Notes: generated by a model not told the origin, from the letters alone. Positions 45,276-54,403 are shown, counted from the stretch's first letter. The stretch is 64,000 bases of DNA from JAOARY01 sp045345765 (GCA_045345765.1 CP148265.1:2480001-2544000), one strand, 5' to 3'. Program-made: numbers and translations.

Positions 45276-45893
45276 ATGGCAAAGATTAGTGCAATTGAAA
45301 AAGAAGAAACAAGAAAAAAAATCAAAGAAGTAAGTAGAGAAGTTTTTAGAGAATATGGATTTAAAGATGCACAGATAAAAATGATTGCCAAAAGAGTTGG
45401 GATTGGTGTTAGTACTGTTTATGGATATTTTGAATCAAAATTAGATTTGTTTGTACAATCATTTTTACTTCCTGATAAAGTGGATTATATAAGTGATGAA
45501 GCTATTGAAATATCTCTTGAAAAAGGACTTATAAAGGGATTAATGGAAGTTGTACAAAATGCAATGTACTTAAATTTCAAAGAGGATGCAGAGCTTTTAA
45601 GAGCATTTTTTATGGCTACTATGTTGAATGTAAGCAATGAAAAATTTTGTTCAGATAAAATATATAATAAATCAAGTAAAATAGATATAATAGGAAGAGT
45701 TTTAGAAATATATGAAAGAAAAAATAAAAGATTATGTGCATTTTCTGTAAAAAATTTATCAGAAGTAATAATGTCAGTATTTGCTCACTCTGCTTTAGAA
45801 TTTGTTATTATGGGTGAAGACTGTAATCAAAATGATATTAAATTAGAAGATTATTTGAAAGTAATATTTGCTGGAAAATACGAAAAATATTAA
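45276..45893 (+). CDS. TetR-family transcriptional regulator
   Basis: A 205-residue regulator. The N-terminal helix-turn-helix reads REVFREYGFKDAQIKMIAKR then VGIGVSTVYGYFESKLDLF, the classic TetR pattern; the C-terminal ligand domain is not assignable. It precedes an RND pump pair and, by family habit, would repress it until a toxic ligand binds. The repeats before and after its gene are candidate binding sites. A short AAGCAAC/GTTGCTT hairpin (45894-45911) follows its stop. Confidence 0.88.
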   Translation: MAKISAIEKEETRKKIKEVSREVFREYGFKDAQIKMIAKRVGIGVSTVYGYFESKLDLFVQSFLLPDKVDYISDEAIEISLEKGLIKGLMEVVQNAMYLNFKEDAELLRAFFMATMLNVSNEKFCSDKIYNKSSKIDIIGRVLEIYERKNKRLCAFSVKNLSEVIMSVFAHSALEFVIMGEDCNQNDIKLEDYLKVIFAGKYEKY

Positions 45894-45911
45894 AAGCAAC
45901 GAAAGTTGCTT
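45894..45911 (+). terminator. small hairpin after the TetR gene
   Basis: AAGCAAC, GAAA loop, GTTGCTT, then ACTTTTATA. The T tract is weak, so it may only partly end the TetR transcript. Confidence 0.4.
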
Positions 45912-45924
45912 ACTTTTATAAAAA

Positions 45925-45993
45925 TAATACGAATTATTTCTTTTATTTTGATTTTAATACGAATTATTTCTTATAATAAGAAAATAATACGAA
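45925..45993 (+). promoter_or_regulatory. three 30-bp-spaced operator-like repeats before the RND genes
   Basis: TAATACGAA starts at 45925, 45955 and 45985, an exact 30-base period. The first two copies extend to TAATACGAATTATTTCTT and, with flanking bases, form an imperfect palindrome (AATAATACGAATTATT). The second copy lies inside the promoter spacer at 45948-45977. This fits phased binding of a repressor, most simply the adjacent TetR protein. Confidence 0.6.
45948..45977 (+). promoter_or_regulatory. promoter of the RND pump genes
   Basis: TTGATT (45948-45953), an 18-base spacer, TATAAT (45972-45977), about 57 bases before the ATG at 46034. A candidate operator repeat overlaps the spacer. 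Confidence 0.65.
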
Positions 45994-46033
45994 ATTAGTT
46001 TTAATAACTATGAATTAAATGGAGGTTTATGTT

Positions 46034-47161
46034 ATGAATAAGAATTTATTAAAGAGTCTTTCTGTTATGGTTTTAGTAATAGGAATTTTAACAGGTTGTC
46101 AAACTCAAGCACAAGAAGAAAAAGAGGTAAAAGGTAAACCTGTAAAGGTAGAAGAAGCAAAACTTGTAGAAAAATCATTAGAATTAAAATATAAAGGTAC
46201 TGTCGTTCCTAAAGATCAAGTTAAATATGGATTTAAATCAACTGGAAAATTAAAATCTTTAAATGTTAAGGCTGGAGAGAAGGTTAAAAAAGGACAAGTA
46301 TTAGCGTCTTTAGATAGTATAGATTTGAATTTACAATTAAGCAAAGCAAATTCAGCGCTTAATGCATCTAATGCTGATATTAACAAGGCAAAAATAGCTT
46401 TAGACTATGATGAAAATCAATATAATAATATGAAAAAATTATATGATGATGGTGGAATATCAAAAGATCAATTAGATCAAGTTAAATTAAAATATGAAGC
46501 TTCAAAGAATTCATATAATCAAGCCAAAGAGGCTTATGAAATATCAAAAACTAATTATAACTTACAAAAAAGACTTGTGGATGATTCTTATATAGTTGCG
46601 AAAACAGATGGAGTAGTCTTAAGTACTGTATTTGAAGAAGGTGAATTAGTTCCTCAAGGAAATCCAGTAGTGGTTCTTAGAAATAATTCGAAAATAATTC
46701 AAGTAGGTTTATCAGAAAATGATATAGATAAAGTAAGTATGAATACCAATGCGATTATAGAATATGATGATAAAAAAATTAATGGAAAAGTAGTTGAATT
46801 AAATGATGTTCCAGATATGCAAACAAGAACTTATTTAGTAAAAATTGAATCAGAGAATCAAGATATAAGAATAGGTAAAATTTTAGATGTTAAGCTTGAG
46901 GTAGGAAAAGAAAATGGTGTTTGGATACCAATAGACTCTGTGTTATCTCAAGGAGAACAATTTGTATATGTTATTGAAGAAGATAGAGCTTTTAAAAGAG
47001 TTGTTACGATAGATGATATAAAAGAATTTGATGTAAAGGTTAAAGGATTAAATGAAGGTGAAAAATTCGTAACATTAGGAATGAAAAAATTAAATGATGG
47101 AGCTAAAATTCAAGTAATTGAAGATGTTGCTTTAAAAAATGAAGATTCGAAGGTGAGATAA
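46034..47161 (+). CDS. RND efflux periplasmic-adaptor (membrane fusion) lipoprotein
   Basis: A 375-residue protein. ATG 46034 lies behind GGAGG (8-base spacing). A lipoprotein signal ends in the lipobox ILTGC. The body has the HlyD/AcrA layout: a lipoyl-like half (GKLKSLNVKAGEKVKKGQVL), a helical hairpin (about 90-180, rich in Ala/Lys/Asn/Tyr), the second lipoyl half (VAKTDGVVLSTVFEEGELV) and beta domains. In a Gram-positive cell it would be anchored to the outer face of the membrane and join the RND pump encoded next; the stop and the pump ATG overlap by one base. Confidence 0.88.
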   Translation: MNKNLLKSLSVMVLVIGILTGCQTQAQEEKEVKGKPVKVEEAKLVEKSLELKYKGTVVPKDQVKYGFKSTGKLKSLNVKAGEKVKKGQVLASLDSIDLNLQLSKANSALNASNADINKAKIALDYDENQYNNMKKLYDDGGISKDQLDQVKLKYEASKNSYNQAKEAYEISKTNYNLQKRLVDDSYIVAKTDGVVLSTVFEEGELVPQGNPVVVLRNNSKIIQVGLSENDIDKVSMNTNAIIEYDDKKINGKVVELNDVPDMQTRTYLVKIESENQDIRIGKILDVKLEVGKENGVWIPIDSVLSQGEQFVYVIEEDRAFKRVVTIDDIKEFDVKVKGLNEGEKFVTLGMKKLNDGAKIQVIEDVALKNEDSKVR

Positions 47162-50100
47162 TGGAAAAAATAATTAAATCACTTACACAAAATAGATTAA
47201 TAACAGTATTTATGATACTAATAATATCTTTAAGTGGAGTGTTATCATATTACTATTTGCCAAGACAAGAAAATCCAGATGTTTCAATGCCAGTTGCTAT
47301 GATTATAACACCTTATCCAGGGGCAAGTGCTAAAGACGTACAAGAACTAGTGCTTACTAAAATTGAAGATGAATTAAATAAATTGGATAAAGTAGATGAA
47401 ATAAAAGGTATTGCAAAAACAGGTGTAGGTATAACAACTATAATGTTTGATTTAGAAGCTGACAATGATAAATCTATGCAAGATGTGAGAAATGCAATAG
47501 CTGATGCAAAAAAAGAACTTCCTTCTGGAGCCATGGACAGTATTATAGATACGGATTTAATATCCACATCAGGTATGTTAATAAGTTTATCTGGTCAAAA
47601 TTATTCATATGATCAATTAATATCTTTTGGAGAACAATTTAAAGAAAAATTAACAGAAGTAGAAGGTGTATCTAAGTTTGAAATAGAAGGTGAAATAGAA
47701 AAAGAAATAAAAATAGATATAGATATATCAAAATTAAATTCTTTGGGACTTTCGCTTGAAGATGTTAATAATATCTTGATGATGCAAAATATAGAGATTC
47801 CTTCTGGATATTTAGAAAATGGAAGAAAAAGAATCAATGTAGAAGCTGTTGGTAGTTTTGATAGTATAGACGATATCAAAAATACAGTACTTTTAGTTTC
47901 ATCAAAAACTGGAATAACTCTTAGATTAAAAGATATTGCAGATGTAAGATTTGACCTAAAAGATGATATGGAAAAATATAAACAAAATGGGAATAATGCA
48001 ATAATACTTTCTGGTTATTTTGAAGAAGGTAAAAATGTAGTATTAATAGGTGACGATGTAAGAAAAGTATTAGATGAAGTTAAGTCTAATTTGCCTAAGG
48101 ATTTAATTGTTGAAGAGATAATATATCAACCAGATGATGTATCAAAATCAGTTAATGATTTTATGATGAATTTATTAATTGGGATAGCTTTGGTTATGAT
48201 TGTTGTTTTCTTTGGAATGGGCTTTAGAAATTCAATAGTTGTATCAACTGCATTACCACTTTCAATACTTATTACTTTTGCAGTAATGTATCTAAATAAA
48301 TTATATATTCATCAAATGTCTCTAACAGCTCTTATTATAGCTTTAGGAATACTTGTAGATAATGCAATTGTTATAAGTGATGGAATACAAGTAAATATAG
48401 ATGCAGGAATGGATAGTCTAAAGGCATCAACTTCTGCTGTTCAAAAAGCATTAATACCAGTATTTACAGCAACTTTAACAACTGTTGCAGCATTTTCACC
48501 ACTTATGGGTATGCCTGGGGCGGCTGGAGAATTTCTTATTGCAATACCTTTAGTGTTAATAATTTCAGTTGTAGCATCTTATATAGTTGCAATGATTGTA
48601 ATTCCATTTTTAGGTGAGTGGTTATTAAAACCAAGTAAAAAGAAAGCTAAAAAAGAAAGCATAGTAAGAAAAACATTCAATCATATGTTAGATGTTTCAA
48701 TGGAAAATAAAAAGAAAGTAGTAGCATTTGTTTTAGTATTATTTATACTTGTTATAAAATTTATAACACCAATGTTACCATCACAGTTCTTCCCTTATGT
48801 TGAAAAGAATTTATTATATATAAAAATAACAAATGAAACACAGGGAAATATGGAGTCAACAGAAGAACTTACAAACAAAATAAATGATATTTTAAAAGAT
48901 GAAAAAACTATAAAAAGTACAACTGTTGGTATAGGTGATGGACTTCCTAAATTCTATATATCTATGATGCCATCTACTCCTTCAGCAGATTATGCTCAAA
49001 TGCTTATTAAATATGATTTAAAAGATTCTAAGTTTGAAGATAGAGAAGAGTATGCAAATTATCTACAAACAAAATTAGATAATAATCTAGTTGGTGGTGA
49101 AGCTAAAATTAATTTACTTCAAAATGGAGCGCCATTAGATGCAAAAGTAATTATTAGAGTAAGTGGAAATAATTACGATAATATAGTTTCTGTAGCTAAA
49201 GACATTCAAGATAAAATGGTAAATATAGAAGGTCTTACAAATATAAGAGATGATATTGTACCTGAAGTTTTACAATATAGTGTGAATATAGATACTCAAA
49301 ATTCAACTATGATGGGAATTTCAAATTATGATGTTCAAAGACAAATTAATATGGCTCTTTATGGTTCTAATCCAACTGTTTATCTAAAAGACGGCAAAGA
49401 ATATGATGTTAAGATGACTTCTAATATAAATAGTGTAAGTGATTTAGAAAATTATTATATAAAATCAAAAATAACAAATAATAAAATACCATTAAAACAG
49501 TATTCTAAAATTGATTTTTCATCAAAGGTAGACACAATAAATAGATATAATGGAAAGACATCTATAACAATACTTGCAGATACTCTACCAAAATATGATT
49601 CATCAGCTTTAGAAACTCAAATAGAAAATGAAATACTTCCAAATGTAGATATATTGGATACAAATATAAGTTTTGATGGAGAAAGAGAAAGTATTAGTGA
49701 GATGTTTGGTGTTTTAGGAATACTTGCAGTATTTTCTATAGCATTAATATATGTGATTTTGGTATTACAATTTGGTTCATTCTTGCAACCATTAGTAATA
49801 TTAATGACTATACCACTCTCTTTAATAGGTTCACTTATAGGACTATTCCTTTTAAATCAACCATTATCACTTACAGCATTTTTAGGTATAATTGCATTAG
49901 TTGGTTTGGTTGTAAAAAATGGAATACTTCTTATTGAATATATAAATGATGCAATTAAGGAGGGGATGAATGTTAAAGAGGCTTGTGAAGATGCTGTAGA
50001 TAAAAGATTTAATGCGATTATTTTAAGTGCGATGACTACAATAATGGGATTATTCCCACTCGCTATAAGTGGTAACAGTTTATTTGCACCGATGGCAATA

Positions 50101-50208
50101 TCTCTAATGGCAGGGCTTTTAGTATCAACTGTTTTAACGATGGTTATAGTGCCTGTACTTTACAGTTTGACTTATGGTCTTAATCACAAGAAAACAAAGC
50201 AACAATAA
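47161..50208 (+). CDS. RND-family efflux transporter (AcrB/MexF-like)
   Basis: A 1015-residue pump with 12 helices in the 1+5+1+5 layout. TM1 is followed by SYYYLPRQENPDVSMPVAMI and YPGASAKDVQELV; TM4 carries the proton-relay Asp region GILVDNAIVISDG, and the second half repeats the motif (GLVVKNGILLIEYINDA). Two large outer domains separate these. Substrate cannot be told; Gram-positive members often export lipids, peptides or drugs. It forms an operon with the adaptor lipoprotein, under the TetR-linked promoter. Confidence 0.9.
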   Translation: MEKIIKSLTQNRLITVFMILIISLSGVLSYYYLPRQENPDVSMPVAMIITPYPGASAKDVQELVLTKIEDELNKLDKVDEIKGIAKTGVGITTIMFDLEADNDKSMQDVRNAIADAKKELPSGAMDSIIDTDLISTSGMLISLSGQNYSYDQLISFGEQFKEKLTEVEGVSKFEIEGEIEKEIKIDIDISKLNSLGLSLEDVNNILMMQNIEIPSGYLENGRKRINVEAVGSFDSIDDIKNTVLLVSSKTGITLRLKDIADVRFDLKDDMEKYKQNGNNAIILSGYFEEGKNVVLIGDDVRKVLDEVKSNLPKDLIVEEIIYQPDDVSKSVNDFMMNLLIGIALVMIVVFFGMGFRNSIVVSTALPLSILITFAVMYLNKLYIHQMSLTALIIALGILVDNAIVISDGIQVNIDAGMDSLKASTSAVQKALIPVFTATLTTVAAFSPLMGMPGAAGEFLIAIPLVLIISVVASYIVAMIVIPFLGEWLLKPSKKKAKKESIVRKTFNHMLDVSMENKKKVVAFVLVLFILVIKFITPMLPSQFFPYVEKNLLYIKITNETQGNMESTEELTNKINDILKDEKTIKSTTVGIGDGLPKFYISMMPSTPSADYAQMLIKYDLKDSKFEDREEYANYLQTKLDNNLVGGEAKINLLQNGAPLDAKVIIRVSGNNYDNIVSVAKDIQDKMVNIEGLTNIRDDIVPEVLQYSVNIDTQNSTMMGISNYDVQRQINMALYGSNPTVYLKDGKEYDVKMTSNINSVSDLENYYIKSKITNNKIPLKQYSKIDFSSKVDTINRYNGKTSITILADTLPKYDSSALETQIENEILPNVDILDTNISFDGERESISEMFGVLGILAVFSIALIYVILVLQFGSFLQPLVILMTIPLSLIGSLIGLFLLNQPLSLTAFLGIIALVGLVVKNGILLIEYINDAIKEGMNVKEACEDAVDKRFNAIILSAMTTIMGLFPLAISGNSLFAPMAISLMAGLLVSTVLTMVIVPVLYSLTYGLNHKKTKQQ

Positions 50209-50213
50209 AGCTA

Positions 50214-50245
50214 AATAATTTTAATTTTTAAAAATTAAAATTATT
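50214..50245. repeat. perfect 32-bp palindrome after the RND pump gene
   Basis: The left half AATAATTTTAATTTTT and the right half AAAAATTAAAATTATT are exact complements with no spacer. It lies 6 bases after the RND stop. No T tract follows. It may act as a weak terminator or simply protect the 3' end. Confidence 0.7.
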
Positions 50246-50252
50246 AATAGTG

Positions 50253-50346
50253 ATGAAAAACTTATGAAAAAACTTATGAAAAAACTTATGAAAAAATTTA
50301 TGAAAAACTATATTTATTTAAAAATCTCAAAAAACTATATTTATTT
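50253..50346. repeat. 12-bp tandem repeats and a paired 16-bp repeat
   Basis: AAAAAACTTATG-type units (12 bases) recur about four times at 50253-50304, then AAAACTATATTTATTT occurs at 50304-50319 and again at 50331-50346. They are in a non-coding spacer between convergent genes and look like slippage products. Confidence 0.65.
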
Positions 50347-50358
50347 TAGAAATTAATA

Positions 50359-50468
50359 TAACCTCTTGATTATATATTTATAAAAATTCTTTTAAGCATA
50401 TCTAATTATTTAATTTAGATATGATTAAATTAGAAATCTCTTTAATATAATCAAGAGGTTATTTTTTT
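50359..50468. terminator. long nested-hairpin terminator between convergent genes
   Basis: A 17-bp arm (50359-50375) pairs perfectly with 50445-50461, enclosing a second hairpin CATATCTAA/TTAGATATG; seven T bases follow. It can end RND transcription and, in reverse, that of the MocR gene. Confidence 0.65.
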
Positions 50469-50534
50469 AATATTTTCTAAAAAAATTTAATTAACAAAAA
50501 TATTATATTGACATACAAAAACAAAATTATATTA

Positions 50535-51986
50535 TTAATTATTTTTAATCTGAATTTTTATTAGTTTAGATAAAGTTTTTAAAGAATATAAAATTTCTTC
50601 ATAAGAAGCATGTGAATAAGAAAGTCTTATATGATTTTTTTTGCTGTGATGATAGATATCGCCAGGATGTATTAGAATATGTTTTTTTAATGCATTATCA
50701 AATAATTTTTTTAAAGATATATTTGTATTTAGTTCTAACCAAATATAATAACCGCCATTTGGATTATTCCAACTAGCAATGTCCTTAAAATACATATCTA
50801 AAGTATTTAACATATAATCTCTTTTATTTTTTAGTTCTTTTCTATTTTCATCCAAAGCTTTTTCAAATAAATTATTTTTTAATAATGAAATACATGCTTC
50901 TTGGGATAATGAACTAGTACCATAATCTATTTGCATTTTAAGATCTGCTAATTTGTCTATGATTATTTCTTTGCCAATAATCCAACCCAGTCTTAATCCT
51001 GGAAATAGTATTTTTGACATACTACCAGTTAGAAGAACCAAATTATTTTTATCATAAGCTTTTAGAGGTTTATAAGGTTTATCAAAATAAAGTTCTCTAT
51101 AAGTATCATCCTCTATAATCGGAAGTTTTAATTCATTACATATTTCAAGTAGTTCATCCCTTCTTTTTTCACTAATGCTTACACCAGTTGGATTATGAAA
51201 ATAAGGAATAGTATATAGTAAAGAGGCTTTTGAAATTCGTTTTGCTTTTTTAATATCTTTAGTTATTATACCGTTTTCATCCATTTTAATACCGTATAAA
51301 TTAACATCAGCAGACTGAAAAACTCTTAAAGAATTAACATAAGAAGGCATTTCAGTTAACAAAGTAGAATTTCTATTTAATATACCAATAGATATTAGAT
51401 GTAGGGCTTGAAGTGCGCCTGAAACAATTAATATTTTATCTGGATTAATATCATCAATACCTATTGTTTTGAAATAATTACATAATAGTACCCGAAGTTC
51501 ATAAGAGCCTTTAGCCTCTTCATATTTTAAGCTATTTATATTGACTTTCATATCATTTAGGACAGTTTCCATAATATCTTTTTTAAAAAAATCATTTGAT
51601 AATTCACCAGCACCTATTTTTATGAGATCTTTATTATCATATTCATTTATTGTTCTAACAGTATTTAAATTAGGATAAAATGAACCTGATTTTGCAAAAC
51701 TCATCCAATTTAAATTATTTTGATTAGATAAAATAGACCAAGTATCATCTTTTATAATCGTGCCCCTTTTGGTTTTAGATTCTAATATATCCTTTGATAT
51801 TAATTCATCCAATGCGTTTATTACAGTACTTCTATTTACATCATATAATTTTGCTAATTCTCTTTGAGAAGGAAGTTTATCACCTTTTTTAAAATTACCT
51901 TCTTTGATATTGGTTATAATATGATTTTGGATTTGAATATAAAGAGGGGTATCTAAAGTTTTATCTAATTTATAAATAATGTTCAT
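50535..51986 (-). CDS. MocR-family regulator (GntR helix-turn-helix + aminotransferase domain)
   Basis: A 483-residue protein. The first 75 residues are a GntR winged helix (LYIQIQNHIITNIKEGNFKK, GDKLPSQRELAKLYDVNRST). The rest is a class-I aminotransferase fold with PLP Lys in GSMSKILFPGLRLGW and YTIPYFHNPTGVSIS. MocR proteins sense an amine, amino acid or PLP and regulate a neighbouring gene, usually divergent. Here it is divergent from a dehydratase/cyclodeaminase-like pair, whose control region contains TTGGTTG direct repeats. The aminotransferase part is probably a sensor rather than an enzyme. Confidence 0.88.
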   Translation of the reverse strand: MNIIYKLDKTLDTPLYIQIQNHIITNIKEGNFKKGDKLPSQRELAKLYDVNRSTVINALDELISKDILESKTKRGTIIKDDTWSILSNQNNLNWMSFAKSGSFYPNLNTVRTINEYDNKDLIKIGAGELSNDFFKKDIMETVLNDMKVNINSLKYEEAKGSYELRVLLCNYFKTIGIDDINPDKILIVSGALQALHLISIGILNRNSTLLTEMPSYVNSLRVFQSADVNLYGIKMDENGIITKDIKKAKRISKASLLYTIPYFHNPTGVSISEKRRDELLEICNELKLPIIEDDTYRELYFDKPYKPLKAYDKNNLVLLTGSMSKILFPGLRLGWIIGKEIIIDKLADLKMQIDYGTSSLSQEACISLLKNNLFEKALDENRKELKNKRDYMLNTLDMYFKDIASWNNPNGGYYIWLELNTNISLKKLFDNALKKHILIHPGDIYHHSKKNHIRLSYSHASYEEILYSLKTLSKLIKIQIKNN

Positions 51987-52296
51987 AAAATCACATCCTG
52001 TTTATTTAATCTATTACAAATGAAATATTTTAATTTTATATATTTTTTTAATGGATATAAAAAAATATATAATCATTGTTATAATTTTTATGTTTTGATT
52101 TATATTATACCTAAAAAAACATTAAATAATAAATGATTTTTGGTTGGTATGCTTTAATCGTTTTTGGTTGAGGACATATGATTATAAATATAATAAAATA
52201 AATATAAATATTATAAAGACTATCAAACTTATAAAATATTTAAATTCAAAAAAAGTATATTGGTTGATTTATTTGATTATAAATAGGAGTGATATT
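51987..52296. other. 310-bp divergent control region (MocR / dehydratase)
   Basis: A non-coding, very AT-rich stretch. Besides the TTGGTTG repeats listed separately, TATAAT at 52089-52094 relative to the dehydratase strand (52189-52194 by count) offers a -10 with TTGGTT about 19 bases upstream, so regulator and polymerase sites would overlap. The extended frame upstream of ATG 52297 is open by chance and not counted as coding. Confidence 0.4.
52137..52266 (+). promoter_or_regulatory. direct repeats, candidate MocR binding sites
   Basis: TTTTTGGTTG occurs at 52137-52146 and 52161-52170 (24-base period), and TTGGTTG again at 52260-52266 near the dehydratase ribosome site. MocR proteins such as GabR and PdxR bind direct repeats in such divergent regions. 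Confidence 0.45.
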
Positions 52297-53265
52297 ATGG
52301 AAATTAAACTAATAGATATATTAAAAGCTAGTGATAATATAAAAGGAATAGTAAGAAAAACACCTTTAGAATATTCATATGATTTATCAAAATTAACAGA
52401 TGCAAATGTTTATCTAAAGCTTGAAAATCAACAAAAAACAGGTTCATTTAAATTACGTGGTGCAACAAATAAAATTAAATCTCTTACAAAAGAAGAAATG
52501 AAAAAAGGTGTTGTAACTGCTTCAGCAGGTAATCATGCACAAGGAGTTGCCTATGTGTCAAATATGCTAGGTATAGATGCAAAAATAGTAGTTCCAACTA
52601 CTGCACCAAAGACAAAAATAGAAAGTACAAAAAGATTAGGCGCAAATGTTTTAGTTCATGGTAAGGATTATGATGGAAGTGAAGAACATGCATATGAAAT
52701 AGAAAAAAATGAAGATAGAACTTTTGTACATGCATTTAATGATTCTAAGATAATAGCAGGACAAGGAACGATTGGTCTTGAACTTTTAGAGGATAATAAA
52801 GATTTGGATATTATATTAGTTCCTGCTGGTGGTGGAGGACTTATATCTGGTATAGCAAGAGCATGTAAATATATTAAGCCAGATATAAAGATAATAGCAA
52901 TTCAACCAGAAGTATCAAAGCCTTGGTATGAAGCATTTAAAAATAAAAAATATACAAAGATAGAGATGTTTGATTCTTTAGCTGATGGTCTTGTTGGGGA
53001 TATTCATGCTGATATGGTTGATGATTTTAATAAATTTGTTGATGATGTTGTTTTGGTTAGTGAAGATTCAATCAAGAAGGCTCTTTATTATTTAATTGAT
53101 AAACATCATCAAATAGCGGAAGGTTCATCTGTTGTTGGAATTGCTGCACTTTTGGATAATAAAATAGATGTAAAAGGAAAAAATATAGCAACAATAATAA
53201 CTGGTTGTAACATTGATACTGTAAAAGTTAAAGAGATAATTAATGAGTATGAAGGGAGAATCTAA
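52297..53265 (+). CDS. serine/threonine dehydratase-like PLP enzyme
   Basis: A 322-residue fold-type-II PLP enzyme. ATG 52297 has AGGAGTG just upstream; the longer frame before it is not coding-like. The PLP Lys52 is in TGSFKLRGA, the phosphate loop is PAGGGGLISG, ASAGNHAQGVA is present, and the C-terminal Ser/Cys site reads ITGCNID. There is no ACT regulatory domain, so it is not the biosynthetic IlvA; it fits catabolic threonine dehydratase, threo-3-hydroxyaspartate dehydratase or EutB-like enzymes. It abuts an ornithine-cyclodeaminase-family gene with no gap. Confidence 0.82.
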   Translation: MEIKLIDILKASDNIKGIVRKTPLEYSYDLSKLTDANVYLKLENQQKTGSFKLRGATNKIKSLTKEEMKKGVVTASAGNHAQGVAYVSNMLGIDAKIVVPTTAPKTKIESTKRLGANVLVHGKDYDGSEEHAYEIEKNEDRTFVHAFNDSKIIAGQGTIGLELLEDNKDLDIILVPAGGGGLISGIARACKYIKPDIKIIAIQPEVSKPWYEAFKNKKYTKIEMFDSLADGLVGDIHADMVDDFNKFVDDVVLVSEDSIKKALYYLIDKHHQIAEGSSVVGIAALLDNKIDVKGKNIATIITGCNIDTVKVKEIINEYEGRI

Positions 53266-54255
53266 ATGAAAACTCTTATTTTGAATAAAAATGAAGTATT
53301 AAAATATTTGCAGATACAAAATGTATTTGATGCAGTAAAAGAGTCTTATATAGATTTTTGTAATGATGATGTATTGCAACCAAAAATATCTTCAATAGAT
53401 ATATCTAAAAATAATGCAGAAATGGACTTTAAATATGGATATAGTAAATCAAAAGATATTATAGGAATGAAAGTAGCTGGTGGATTTTGGAACAACCCAA
53501 AATTATATAATCTTCCTTCTGGTGTTGCGCTTATAAATTTATTTGATGCAAAGACAGGAATTCCGCTAGCTATAATGGATGGAACATATATTACAAGTTA
53601 TAGAACTGCTGCTGCTGGAGCTTTAGCAAGTACTCTTTTGGCGAAAGAGGATTCAAAAAAATTAGCTGTTATTGGAACTGGTGATCAAGCAAAGATGCAA
53701 ATTATATTTCATATAAATTATTTTGGACTTAAATATATAAACATTTGGGGAAGAGATATCAAAAAGGCAAACAAATTAAAATTAGAATTAGAAAATAAAT
53801 ATGAAGATATTGAATTTAATATTTTTGATGATGTGAAATTAGCTTGTATGGACGCAGATATAATAATAACAACGACTCCAAGTGATAAGCCCATAGTTAT
53901 GAAAGAATTTGTAAAAGATGGTTGTCATATTAATGCTATTGGAGCAGATTGCCCACATAAACAGGAATTAGATGAGGATTTATTTAAGAACGCTAAGATT
54001 GTAACAGATAATACAGCCGAATGTATAAATCGTGGAGAAACAAGAACTGCAATCCAAAATAAAATTATAAATGAGTCGGATATACATGCTCAAATAGGTG
54101 AGATATTATTAGGAAAGAAAGAAGGAAGAATAAATGATAAGGAGATAACGATTTTTGATGCAACAGGAATGTCAATCCAAGACATTAATACATCGTATAC
54201 TATATATAAAAAGGCTATAGATGATGAAGTCGGAATTAACTTAGATATTTTGTAA
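53266..54255 (+). CDS. ornithine cyclodeaminase / mu-crystallin family protein
   Basis: A 329-residue NAD(P)-binding protein beginning on the base after the dehydratase stop, with GGGAG inside that gene's end. It has MKVAGGFWNNP, DGTYITSYRTAAAGALA, the Rossmann glycine motif VIGTGDQAKMQ and HINAIGADCPHKQELD, all typical of this family, which covers cyclodeaminases, imine reductases and some dehydrogenases. Strict coupling to the dehydratase suggests the two act in sequence on one amino acid. Exact substrate unknown. Confidence 0.82.
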   Translation: MKTLILNKNEVLKYLQIQNVFDAVKESYIDFCNDDVLQPKISSIDISKNNAEMDFKYGYSKSKDIIGMKVAGGFWNNPKLYNLPSGVALINLFDAKTGIPLAIMDGTYITSYRTAAAGALASTLLAKEDSKKLAVIGTGDQAKMQIIFHINYFGLKYINIWGRDIKKANKLKLELENKYEDIEFNIFDDVKLACMDADIIITTTPSDKPIVMKEFVKDGCHINAIGADCPHKQELDEDLFKNAKIVTDNTAECINRGETRTAIQNKIINESDIHAQIGEILLGKKEGRINDKEITIFDATGMSIQDINTSYTIYKKAIDDEVGINLDIL

Positions 54256-54359
54256 TAATTTATTTTTATAAAATAAAAATATAGAGAATAAAAAAATATA
54301 TTGAAAGTAAAGTAGTTATTACTTTTAATAATATGTTAATAATAAAGGTTTATAGTAGT

Positions 54360-54386
54360 AAAGAAGGTGGTTTGTCCATCTTCTTT
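54360..54386 (+). terminator. terminator after the cyclodeaminase-family gene
   Basis: AAAGAAGGTGG (54360-54370) pairs with CCATCTTCTTT (54376-54386, one G-T pair), loop TTTGT, then TATATTTT. Confidence 0.75.
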
Positions 54387-54403
54387 TATATTTTGGATTT
54401 ATT

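Noticed and set aside
50508..50535. TTGACA with TATTAT 16 bases later, pointing into the 3' end of the MocR gene
   Set aside because: The -35 is perfect, but the direction is antisense with no gene behind it and the -10 is one of many in this AT-rich DNA; it stays unproven.
52144..52296. N-terminal extension of the dehydratase
   Set aside because: The frame is open upstream, but the extra residues are Lys/Ile/Asn-rich with no homology, and AGGAGTG supports ATG 52297.
52297..54255. Complete hydroxyectoine utilisation operon
   Set aside because: Only EutB- and EutC-like families are present; no EutD, EutE or transporter genes flank them.
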